A stretch of DNA of 5,633 nt from Rhodospirillales bacterium. Lineage in GTDB: Bacteria > Pseudomonadota > Alphaproteobacteria > Acetobacterales > Acetobacteraceae. Numbering within the stretch: position 1 is the stretch's first letter; every line of letters starts with the position of its first letter. Below the pieces are notes generated by a model. The model had not been told where the DNA came from, did no database searches, and saw only the letters and a list, made by a program, of their open reading frames with translations. The position numbers and the translations under genes were made by a program. Shown in pieces: positions 1 through 5,243 of this stretch. The stretch covers positions 1 to 5,633 of the forward strand of contig CAHJXG010000124.1 of NCBI GenBank assembly GCA_903644035.1. The letters run 5' to 3'.

Positions 1-138
1 CTGGCGGGGCATCCGCAGGTGAGCCTGCCGGGCGCCACCGTGGACGGGCTGCCGGTCGGCCTCAGCATCATCGGCGCCCGGGGTGCGGACGCGGCGCTGG
101 CCGCCGTCGCCCGGGCTTGGGATCAGGCGCTCGGGTGA
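1..138 (+). CDS. Amidase-signature family enzyme, C-terminal end (5' part outside window)
   Basis: Reading frame 1 is open from the first base to a TGA at 136-138 and encodes the last 45 residues of a protein that begins left of the window. The tail contains QVSLPGATVDGLPVGLSIIG, which is the conserved C-terminal element of amidase-signature (AS) enzymes, where a Pro-rich turn and a GLPVG strand precede the last helix. The residues after it (about 25, Ala-rich, ending AWDQALG) fit that terminal helix. The catalytic Lys-Ser-Ser residues would lie upstream and cannot be seen, so activity and substrate are unknown. The complete amidase at 791-2206 has the same type of ending (GWPAMSVCSGFGVGGLPVSV) on the opposite strand but is clearly not a copy of it. 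The family assignment rests on this short segment only. Confidence 0.75.
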   Translation: MAGHPQVSLPGATVDGLPVGLSIIGARGADAALAAVARAWDQALG

Positions 139-146
139 GGGCGCTT

Positions 147-178
147 CTCGGTGCCGAGCTTCCAGGCATCGGCGATGC
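147..178. repeat. Two adjacent short palindromes between the partial amidase and DUF29 genes
   Basis: The 70-base gap holds CTCGG-TG-CCGAG at 147-158 and a perfect 13-base palindrome, GCATCG-G-CGATGC, at 166-178. As RNA these give only short stems (4-6 bp), and no T-run follows, so they are not a standard intrinsic terminator. They could be a weak terminator for the upstream amidase or an operator for the DUF29 gene that starts 31 bases further on. The role is not established. Confidence 0.3.
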
Positions 179-196
179 GCTGCCCCAATCCGTGTT

Positions 197-200
197 AAGG
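197..200 (+). promoter_or_regulatory. Ribosome binding site fixing the DUF29 gene start
   Basis: AAGG (within AAGGTGGG) lies 8 bases before the ATG at 209. The same frame is open further upstream to 83, but that stretch overlaps the end of the preceding amidase and encodes Arg/Ser-rich, out-of-frame-like sequence. This site therefore favours 209 as the real start. Confidence 0.5.
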
Positions 201-208
201 TGGGTGCC

Positions 209-781
209 ATGTCGAGCGCAGGATCGAAGGACGTGACGGGATGGACGCAGGCGCCGGGCCACGCGGCACCGGAGGATGCGCAGCCTGCGCAAATCGGCGA
301 GCCGATTTCGCACCGTTCCCGGGCGCTCTATGACCAGGACGAGTTCGGGTGGCTGCTGGAGCAGGCCGCCCTGCTGCGCACCGGGCGGCTGGACGAGATC
401 GACCGGGTTTCGCTGGTTGAGTTCCTGACGGACATGGCCCTGACGCATCGAAACGCGTTTCAGAGCGCGATGACGGTCCTGTTGCACCACATGCTCAAGG
501 TGCTCGCACAGCCGGAGAAGACAACGCGAAGCTGGCTGCTGACCATCCGGGTGCAGCAACGGCATTCCCGGCTTCTGATCGAGGAGAATCCGGGAATGCG
601 TCGATATCTGCCTGCCCTGTACGTGGAAGCCTATTCCGACGCTCGCGGAGATGCGTCTGTTGAGACCGGCATCGAGATTAGCCGTTTCCCCAAAGACAAC
701 CCGTGGACCATGGACGAGGCGTTGGCATTCGTGCCGCCAGAGCCACCGCCGCACGGTCGCAAGGTGCCGCGGAGGGGCTGA
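209..781 (+). CDS. DUF29 domain-containing protein
   Basis: This 190-residue protein of unknown function belongs to the DUF29 family. The recognisable order is YDQDEFGWLLEQAALLRTGR at residues 41-60, then LDEIDRVSLVEFL, an HRNAFQSAMTVLLHHMLK helix at about 80-97, QPEKTTRSWLLTI at 101-113, an RQ-rich helix, NPGMRRYLPALYVEAYSDAR at 127-146, and FPKDNPWTMDEAL at 160-172. This is the usual whole-domain pattern, ending in the typical F-P-x-x-x-P-W-T motif. About 35 Gln/Ala/Pro-rich residues precede the domain and a Pro/basic tail follows it. There is no signal peptide or membrane segment, so it is probably cytoplasmic. DUF29 proteins are small, mostly helical and abundant in cyanobacteria and Rhodospirillales; no activity is known to me. 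The gene sits 70 bases after an amidase gene and converges on the next amidase, whose stop is 9 bases away. Nothing ties it functionally to either. The ATG at 209 was chosen for its AAGG site. Confidence 0.85.
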   Translation: MSSAGSKDVTGWTQAPGHAAPEDAQPAQIGEPISHRSRALYDQDEFGWLLEQAALLRTGRLDEIDRVSLVEFLTDMALTHRNAFQSAMTVLLHHMLKVLAQPEKTTRSWLLTIRVQQRHSRLLIEENPGMRRYLPALYVEAYSDARGDASVETGIEISRFPKDNPWTMDEALAFVPPEPPPHGRKVPRRG

Positions 782-790
782 CCGCCCGCT

Positions 791-2206
791 TCACGCCGCT
801 GCGTCCGCCAAGCTCTTTGGCGCAACCGCCGGGCGCTTGGCGCGGAGGCCGGCCGCCTGCTCGAAGGCGTGGGCGGCGCGGAACAGCAGCGCTTCCTGGA
901 ACGGCTTGGCCGCGACCTGCACGCTGACCGGCAGGCCGCCCACCCCAAAGCCGGAGCAGACGGACATTGCGGGCCAGCCCGTGAGGTTGAACGGCGCGGT
1001 GAAGCCCGGCCGGGCCAGGTTGTCCCATTTCGGCACGTCGTCGATGCGCGGCGCCTCCGCGGGCGCGCCGGCGGTGACGATCAGATCGACGCCCTCCATC
1101 GCCGCCGTCGTGGCGGCGCACAGCTCCCGGCGCATCCGCAGCGCCTGCACGTAGTCGGTCGCGGCGATCAGCCCGCCGAACGCCATGCGGTCGCGCAGCA
1201 GCTCGCCGTAGTCGCCGAACCGCTCGCGCATCCAGGGTTCGTGCAGGGTGAATGCCTCGGCGATCAGAACCACGAAGTTCGCCGCCTGGTAGTCGTAGAG
1301 GGAGGGGAGGGCGACCTCCTGGATCTCGGCCCCCTGCGACCGCCAGATGCCGAGCGCGCCGTCGATGCCGGCCTGGACCGCGGGGCTGACCGGCCGGTCG
1401 GTCTCGTGCCAGTTCCGCGCGACGCCGATGCGCAGGCCCTTCACGCCCCCACGCAGATCGGCGGAGAAGTCCGGCACCGGGCGGTCGGCGCTGGCCGGGT
1501 CCGCCGCGTCGTGGCCAGCCATGGCCTGCAGCAGGATCGCGCAGTCCTCCACCGTCCAGGCCATCGGGCCGGCGTGGTCGAGCGAGAAGGACAGCGGCAG
1601 GATGCCAACCCGGCTGCACAGCCCGTAGGTCGGCTTGATCCCGGCGATGCCGCACAGCGCCGCCGGCCCGCGGATCGACCCGCCCGTGTCGGACCCGGTG
1701 CCGCCCAGGATCAGGCCGGCCGCCACCGCGGCCCCGGTGCCGGACGAGGAGCCGGAGGTGAAGTGGTCGGTGTTCCACGGGTTGCGCGCCGGCGGCCACG
1801 GCAGGTCGAAGCTCGGGCCGCCGAAGGCGAACTCGTGCGTGGCGAGCTTGCCCAGCATGACCGTGCCGGCCTCGGCGAGCTTGCGGACCGTGGTGGCGTC
1901 AGTGTCGGGCACCCAGTCCTGCAGCAGCTTGGAATGCGCCGTGGTGGCGATGCCGGCGGTGCCGTAGATGTCCTTGTGGGCGATGGGGATGCCGTCCAGC
2001 GGGCCGCGCGCCTTGCCGGCCATGATGCGCGCCTCGGCCGCCTTCGCGTCGGCCAGCGCGCGCTCGGGCGTCAGCAGGATGAAGCTGTTGAGCGCCGCGT
2101 CCTCGGCGGCGATGCGGCCCAGCAGATGCTGCGTGAGCTCCACGGGGGAAAGCTCGCGGGCGGCGATCTGCCGGGCCGCGTCCGCGATGGTGGGCGTCTG
2201 CATCAT
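791..2206 (-). CDS. Amidase-signature family amidase (GatA/AtzE-like), probable catalytic subunit
   Basis: This is a complete 471-residue cytoplasmic amidohydrolase of the amidase-signature family. The full Ser-cisSer-Lys triad is readable: Lys78 in GIPIAHKD, cis-Ser153 in TSGSSSGTGAA and nucleophile Ser177 in GSDTGGSIRGPA. The spacings of 75 and 24 residues equal those of the fatty-acid amide hydrolase triad (142/217/241). Also typical are LARNP-like PPARNPWN at 138-145, IKPTYG at 190-195, SLDHAGPM at 208-215 and the C-terminal GLPVSV strand. The length is normal for the family. It resembles GatA, but no gatB is nearby, so it is unlikely to be a tRNA amidotransferase subunit. Its start overlaps the stop of the AtzG-like gene by ATGA; a GGAG site ends 5 bases before the first ATG and 8 before a second ATG directly after it. 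The coupling supports a two-subunit enzyme such as AtzE-AtzG. The amide substrate is unknown; the divergent peptide-type importer suggests an imported amide or small peptide. Confidence 0.92.
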   Translation of the reverse strand: MMQTPTIADAARQIAARELSPVELTQHLLGRIAAEDAALNSFILLTPERALADAKAAEARIMAGKARGPLDGIPIAHKDIYGTAGIATTAHSKLLQDWVPDTDATTVRKLAEAGTVMLGKLATHEFAFGGPSFDLPWPPARNPWNTDHFTSGSSSGTGAAVAAGLILGGTGSDTGGSIRGPAALCGIAGIKPTYGLCSRVGILPLSFSLDHAGPMAWTVEDCAILLQAMAGHDAADPASADRPVPDFSADLRGGVKGLRIGVARNWHETDRPVSPAVQAGIDGALGIWRSQGAEIQEVALPSLYDYQAANFVVLIAEAFTLHEPWMRERFGDYGELLRDRMAFGGLIAATDYVQALRMRRELCAATTAAMEGVDLIVTAGAPAEAPRIDDVPKWDNLARPGFTAPFNLTGWPAMSVCSGFGVGGLPVSVQVAAKPFQEALLFRAAHAFEQAAGLRAKRPAVAPKSLADAAA

Positions 2207-2394
2207 TGCGGCTCCGGCCGGAAGGTCAGGGCGGGTTCGGCCTCCCGCCCGCGTCCGGGGGCGCGGAGGCGGGCCAGCATCGGTTCCACATGCGCCCAGC
2301 CGACATAGAGTTCGGCGACTTGTTCGGGCGTGATCGCGAGGCCGGCGCGACGCACCAGCGCCTCGAAGTCAGCCGGCGATGTCGTGGGTGGCAT
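2203..2394 (-). CDS. AtzG-like (DUF4089) small amidase-partner protein
   Basis: This 63-residue protein is probably the small non-catalytic subunit of the amidase encoded directly downstream. Residues 7-44 form two likely helices (ADFEALVRRAGL and TPEQVAELYVGWAHVEPMLARL). They are followed by a flexible basic stretch and the ending EAEPALTFRP at 51-60, the pattern of AtzG-like/DUF4089 proteins. AtzG of the cyanuric-acid pathway is a GatC-like protein of similar length that binds and stabilises the AtzE amidase; this role is transferred here by analogy. The ATG at 2394 has an excellent AGGAG site 6 bases upstream. The stop codon lies inside the ATGATG start of the amidase gene, so translation is probably coupled and the two products made in equal amounts. 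It is too short for a firm assignment by eye, but size, ending and position all agree. Confidence 0.75.
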   Translation of the reverse strand: MPPTTSPADFEALVRRAGLAITPEQVAELYVGWAHVEPMLARLRAPGRGREAEPALTFRPEPQ

Positions 2395-2400
2395 TGGCGT

Positions 2401-2405
2401 CTCCT
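2401..2405 (-). promoter_or_regulatory. Ribosome binding site of the AtzG-like gene
   Basis: On the minus strand AGGAG is followed by six bases and then the ATG at 2394-2392. It is the strongest Shine-Dalgarno match in the leftward operon, and it confirms the start of a gene short enough to be missed. Confidence 0.7.
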
Positions 2406-2462
2406 GAAGCGTTCGTCCGGTTGCCCAGCATTTCCCATGCCAGATCGACGGGCGATCCAGCC

Positions 2463-2490
2463 GGGTGCCGATGGTCGCATTCCGGCACCC
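2463..2490. repeat. 8-bp perfect inverted repeat (hairpin or operator)
   Basis: GGGTGCCG at 2463-2470 and CGGCACCC at 2483-2490 are exact reverse complements separated by 12 bases. This is the longest perfect stem in the intergenic region and is GC-rich enough to fold in RNA. No T-run follows on either strand, so it is not a canonical terminator. If the leftward operon starts to its right, it would lie in that operon's leader, about 70 bases before the AtzG-like start. A protein-binding operator is equally possible. Confidence 0.45.
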
Positions 2491-2514
2491 TCAACGGCAA
2501 TGGGGGACAGTCCG

Positions 2515-2556
2515 GATGCCGCACAGCATCTCACGGTGAGCTCCGAAAGCGATGCT
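2515..2556. repeat. Overlapping inverted repeats sharing one arm, with internal palindrome
   Basis: GATGC at 2515-2519 pairs with GCATC at 2526-2530 (6-base loop). The same arm, extended to AGCATC (2525-2530), pairs perfectly with GATGCT at 2551-2556. Inside the second pair lies the 11-base palindrome CTCACGGTGAG at 2530-2540. The stems are mutually exclusive. They could be alternative RNA folds or overlapping protein sites; which, if either, is unknown. Confidence 0.3.
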
Positions 2557-2565
2557 TAAAATCTA

Positions 2566-2587
2566 GGCTAAAGCCGCGGAGCTAGCC
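2566..2587. repeat. Inverted repeat GGCTA-N12-TAGCC, possible operator
   Basis: GGCTA at 2566-2570 mirrors TAGCC at 2583-2587, with 12 bases between that include the palindrome CCGCGG (2574-2579); GCTAGC (2581-2586) overlaps the right arm. It lies just upstream of the best rightward promoter candidate, where an activator or repressor dimer site would be expected. The arms are only 5 bp, so chance occurrence is possible. Confidence 0.25.
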
Positions 2588-2597
2588 GTTATTCGTC

Positions 2598-2627
2598 TTG
2601 ATCGGATGATAACGCGTGTTCTTTGAT
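2598..2627 (+). promoter_or_regulatory. Candidate sigma-70-like promoter for the ABC importer operon
   Basis: TTGATC at 2598-2603 (four of six matches to the -35 consensus) is followed after 18 bases by TTTGAT at 2622-2627 (four of six matches to the -10 consensus). The pair lies in the AT-richest part of the intergenic region and would give a leader of about 60 bases before the ATG at 2694. GATAAC at 2608-2613 is an alternative -10 but lacks a good -35. This is a weak match, chosen mainly by position. Confidence 0.25.
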
Positions 2628-2682
2628 CATTTTTAAGTTGAAACTGCGAGGAGTCTGTTGCCACGCTGTGCCGTCTTGACAT

Positions 2683-2687
2683 GGAGG
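2683..2687 (+). promoter_or_regulatory. Ribosome binding site deciding the binding-protein start
   Basis: GGAGG lies 6 bases before the ATG at 2694, which begins a well-formed signal peptide. A second good site, GAGGAG at 2648-2653, stands 4 bases before an in-frame TTG at 2658. The downstream site and ATG are preferred because of the codon and the signal-peptide shape. Confidence 0.65.
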
Positions 2688-2693
2688 CATCGC

Positions 2694-4268
2694 ATGGCTC
2701 GGTCATCCTTCCTGCGCCTGGCAGCCGCCGGGCTGCTGTTCTCGGCGTCGGCGGCGCAGTCCGCGGGCGTGCTGACGGTCGCCATGACCGCGGGCGACAT
2801 CCCCGTGACCGGAGGCAACCCGGACCAGGGCTTCGAGGGGTTCCGCTTCGTGGCGACCAACCTCTACGACGCGCTGATCAACTGGGACCTGAGCCGCTCC
2901 GACCGGCTGGCCGTCATCAAGCCCGGCCTCGCCACCGAGTGGCGCGTCGATCCCGCGAACACCCGGCGCTGGCTGTTCACCCTGCGCGACGGGGTGAAGT
3001 GGCACGACGGCTGCCCCTTCACCGCCGACGACGTGGTGTGGAACTTCGGCCGCTTCGACGAGAAGGCGCCGCAGTGGAACCCGCAGCAGTTCGCGCTGTC
3101 CCGCGCCTACCTGCCGAACTTCGACCGTGCCGAGAAGGTGGACGACAGGACCGTGGCGCTGACCACCAAGATCCCGAGTTCCATGTTCCCCTACGAGGTC
3201 AGCTTCATCCTGATGACCAGCCGCTGCCGGGCGGAGGCGCTGAAATACGACTGGGCGGCGCTGGCCGGCCAGCCCTCCGGCACCGGCCCCTACCGCTTCG
3301 ACCGCATGGTGGCGCATGAGCGGCTGGAGATGGTGCCCAACGCCGAGTACTGGGACAAGGCGCGGGTGCCCAAGCAGGACCGGCTGGTGCTGCTGCCGAT
3401 GCCGGAGGCCAGCACGCGGACCGCGGCGCTGCTGAGCGGCCAGGTGAACTTCGTCGAGGCGCCGACGCCCGACGCGGTCCCGCGGCTGAAATCGTCGGGC
3501 ATGAAAGTCGTCACCAACACCTACCCGCACAACTGGTCGTATCAGCTCAACTTCGTGAACGGCCCGTTCCGCGACGTGCGGGTGCGCCGGGCCGCCAACT
3601 ACGCGCTGAACCGGGCCGACGTGGTGGAGCTGCTGGGCGGCATCGCGCAGGAGGGACCGGCCAACCTGCCACCGGGCACCAGCTATTACGGCCATCCCGT
3701 CAGCTACAAGTACGACCTGCCGAAGGCGAAGGCATTGCTGAAGGAGGCGGGCTGCGCGCCGTGCAAGGTGACGTTCGCCATCAGCACCTCCGGCTCCGGC
3801 CAGATGCAGCCGCTGCCGATGAACGAGCTGATCAAGTCGCAGCTGGAGGAGGCCGGGTTCGAGGTGACGCTGCGGGTCATGGACTGGAACGCGCTGCTGG
3901 CCTTGGCGCGCGGGGGCGTGGAGACGGCGCCGGACGTGGACGGCATCAACGTCAGCCGCGCGGTGCAGGACCCGATCAACGGCATGACCCGCTTCATGCA
4001 GAAGGCGCAGTGGTCGCCCAAGGGCGGCAACTGGGGGCACTACTACTCCGACGACGCGGAGGCGCTGATCACCGCCGCCTTCAACGAGTTCGACCTGGAG
4101 AAGCGGGAGGGCATCCTCACGCAGATCCACGAGAAGATGGTGGACGACGCCGTGATGCTCTGGGTGGTGCACGACATCAACCCGCGGGCGCTGTCGCCCA
4201 AGGTGCAGGGCTTCGTGCAGGCGCAGAGCTGGTTCCAGGACCTGACGCCGATCACCATAGCGAAGTAG
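2694..4268 (+). CDS. ABC transporter substrate-binding protein, family 5 (Dpp/Opp/Nik type)
   Basis: This 524-residue periplasmic solute receptor belongs to the extracellular solute-binding family 5 (SBP_bac_5), which delivers peptides, nickel or other small solutes to a DppBC-type channel. Residues 1 to about 24 are a Sec signal peptide: basic MARSSFLR, a hydrophobic Ala/Leu core, and small residues up to AAQSA. There is no lipobox Cys, so the mature protein is free in the periplasm. Family landmarks follow: NLYDALINWD at 56-65, LATEWRVDP at 79-87, FTLRDGVKWHDGCPFTADDV at 95-114, SGTGPYRF at 195-202, NAEYWD at 216-221, LLSGQVNF at 247-253, VRRAANYALNRADVV at 297-311, and the ALLKEAG segment at 347-353. 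The length is usual for the family. A CAPC pair (Cys354/Cys357) and Cys106/Cys178 could form disulfides. The stop is 6 bases before the DppB-type gene. The ligand cannot be predicted, since this fold is used for peptides, nickel, opines and amide-containing compounds alike. Confidence 0.93.
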   Translation: MARSSFLRLAAAGLLFSASAAQSAGVLTVAMTAGDIPVTGGNPDQGFEGFRFVATNLYDALINWDLSRSDRLAVIKPGLATEWRVDPANTRRWLFTLRDGVKWHDGCPFTADDVVWNFGRFDEKAPQWNPQQFALSRAYLPNFDRAEKVDDRTVALTTKIPSSMFPYEVSFILMTSRCRAEALKYDWAALAGQPSGTGPYRFDRMVAHERLEMVPNAEYWDKARVPKQDRLVLLPMPEASTRTAALLSGQVNFVEAPTPDAVPRLKSSGMKVVTNTYPHNWSYQLNFVNGPFRDVRVRRAANYALNRADVVELLGGIAQEGPANLPPGTSYYGHPVSYKYDLPKAKALLKEAGCAPCKVTFAISTSGSGQMQPLPMNELIKSQLEEAGFEVTLRVMDWNALLALARGGVETAPDVDGINVSRAVQDPINGMTRFMQKAQWSPKGGNWGHYYSDDAEALITAAFNEFDLEKREGILTQIHEKMVDDAVMLWVVHDINPRALSPKVQGFVQAQSWFQDLTPITIAK

Positions 4269-4274
4269 GGCGCG

Positions 4275-5243
4275 ATGGCGCGCACGATCCTCTGGCGGCT
4301 GCTCTATGCCCTGCCCATCGCCTTCGGCGTCAGCCTGGTGTGCTTCATGCTGGTGTACATCGCGCCGGGCGACCCGCTGCAGACGGTGCTGCCGCCCGAC
4401 GCCAACGCGGAGATGATCGAGGTCGTCAAGCGCGCCTACGGCTTCGACAAGCCGCTGCCGGTGCAGTTCGCGCAATGGCTGTGGCGCGCGGCGCATGGCG
4501 ACTTCGGGCTGTCGGTCGCGACCCGGCGGCCGGTGTCGCTGGAGGTCGGCGGCGCGCTCGCCAACACGCTGGTGCTCGCGGTGTTCGCGGTGCCGCTCTC
4601 CTTCGTGGTCGGTGCGGGTCTCGGGACACTTGCCGGCTGCGCGCCGCCGGGTCGGCTGGGGCGGGCGCTGGACCGGGGAGTGACGGGCACGGCGGTGATG
4701 GGGGTCAGCGTGCCGAACTACTGGCTCGGCCTGGTGCTGGTCATCATCTTCGCGGTGGAGCTGTCGTGGCTGCCGGCGTCGGGCATGGGGGTGAACGGGT
4801 CGTACGGCTTCTCCGTGCTGCGCTGGGAGGACTTGCGGCACCTGGTGCTGCCGGTCGTGACCCTCGCCTTGGTGCCGGTCGGCATCATCGCCCGCAGCAC
4901 GCGCGCCGCGGTGCTGGAGGTGCGCGGCCAGGATTTCGTGACCACGCTACGCGCCAAGGGGCTGACGGAGTTCGCGGTCGTGCGCCACGTGCTGAAGAAC
5001 GCGGCGCCGGGCATGTTGGCGGTGATGGGCCTGCAGTTCGGCTACCTGATGGGCGGGTCCATCCTGGTCGAGCCGGTGTTCGCCTGGCCCGGCAGCGGCA
5101 CCCTGCTCGGCCGCGCCATCGTCAACCGCGACGTGCCGGTGCTGCAAGGCGCGATCCTGAGCCTCGCCTTGATCTTCGTCGCGACCAACCTGGCGGTGGA
5201 CCTGCTGCAGGCGGCGATGGACCCGCGGGTGCGGCGCGCATGA
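4275..5243 (+). CDS. ABC transporter permease, DppB/OppB type
   Basis: This is an inner-membrane channel subunit of 322 residues, normal for DppB-like permeases. It has about six hydrophobic segments, near residues 9-29, 97-119, 137-160, 188-207, 247-267 and 288-310. The N-terminal IAPGDPLQ after the first segment and YGFDKPLPVQFAQWL at 55-69 are typical of this subfamily, as is VSVPNYWLGLVL at 144-155. The ATPase-contacting EAA-like loop is at about 219-246 (DFVTTLRAKGL followed by HVLKNAAPG), and the conserved VEPVFAWPGSGTLLGRAIVNRD is at 265-286. It begins 6 bases after the binding-protein stop, with only a short AGGG site, so translation probably depends on coupling. Its TGA overlaps the ATG of the next permease. 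It should pair with the DppC-type protein and with ATPases encoded to the right of the window. The type of substrate is set by the binding protein, not visible here. Confidence 0.93.
   Translation: MARTILWRLLYALPIAFGVSLVCFMLVYIAPGDPLQTVLPPDANAEMIEVVKRAYGFDKPLPVQFAQWLWRAAHGDFGLSVATRRPVSLEVGGALANTLVLAVFAVPLSFVVGAGLGTLAGCAPPGRLGRALDRGVTGTAVMGVSVPNYWLGLVLVIIFAVELSWLPASGMGVNGSYGFSVLRWEDLRHLVLPVVTLALVPVGIIARSTRAAVLEVRGQDFVTTLRAKGLTEFAVVRHVLKNAAPGMLAVMGLQFGYLMGGSILVEPVFAWPGSGTLLGRAIVNRDVPVLQGAILSLALIFVATNLAVDLLQAAMDPRVRRA

Larger units (their letters stand above)
2395..2693. promoter_or_regulatory. Divergent intergenic control region between amidase operon and ABC importer operon
   Basis: These 299 bases separate two divergently transcribed operons and must hold both promoters unless either lies further out. 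No convincing gene is present; the open frames crossing it are out-of-frame extensions. The part from about 2551 to 2645 is clearly more AT-rich than the flanking genes, as expected of a promoter zone. The part from 2443 to 2587 holds several short perfect inverted repeats, listed separately, that could be operators or leader-RNA structures. I found no convincing sigma-70 promoter facing left. No regulator gene is inside the window. Confidence 0.6.

Noticed and set aside
83..208. Upstream extension of the DUF29 frame
   Set aside because: It begins inside the preceding amidase coding region, and the added residues are Arg/Ser-rich. The ATG at 209 has a ribosome binding site and leads straight into the domain.
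769..790. Possible terminator between the convergent DUF29 and amidase genes
   Set aside because: Only 4-bp stems can be drawn, and neither strand has a T-run.
678..1799. A 373-codon minus-strand frame overlapping the amidase in another register
   Set aside because: It overlaps the real amidase frame on the same strand and has an Arg-rich composition typical of a shifted high-GC frame.
869..2308. A 479-codon open frame on the plus strand across the amidase
   Set aside because: It is antisense to an amidase with an intact catalytic triad, and its translation is Arg/Gly/Ala-rich with no recognisable domain.
2226..2534. A 102-codon minus-strand frame overlapping the AtzG-like gene
   Set aside because: It has no ribosome binding site of note and an Arg/Pro/Cys-rich translation, and it competes with a frame that has AGGAG and an ATGA overlap.
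2606..2634. ATGAT ... ATCAT followed by TTTT as a possible terminator
   Set aside because: The stem is only 5 AT-rich base pairs with a long loop, too weak for intrinsic termination. The region is better explained as a promoter.
2676..2681. TTGACA, a perfect -35 hexamer match
   Set aside because: It lies 13 bases before the binding-protein ATG, so the -10 would fall inside the coding sequence, where no suitable hexamer is present.
2703..4841. A 712-codon open frame on the minus strand across the binding-protein and permease genes
   Set aside because: It lies antisense to two clearly recognisable ABC transporter genes. Its translation is Arg/His/Gln-rich without motifs, the usual by-product of high-GC codon bias.
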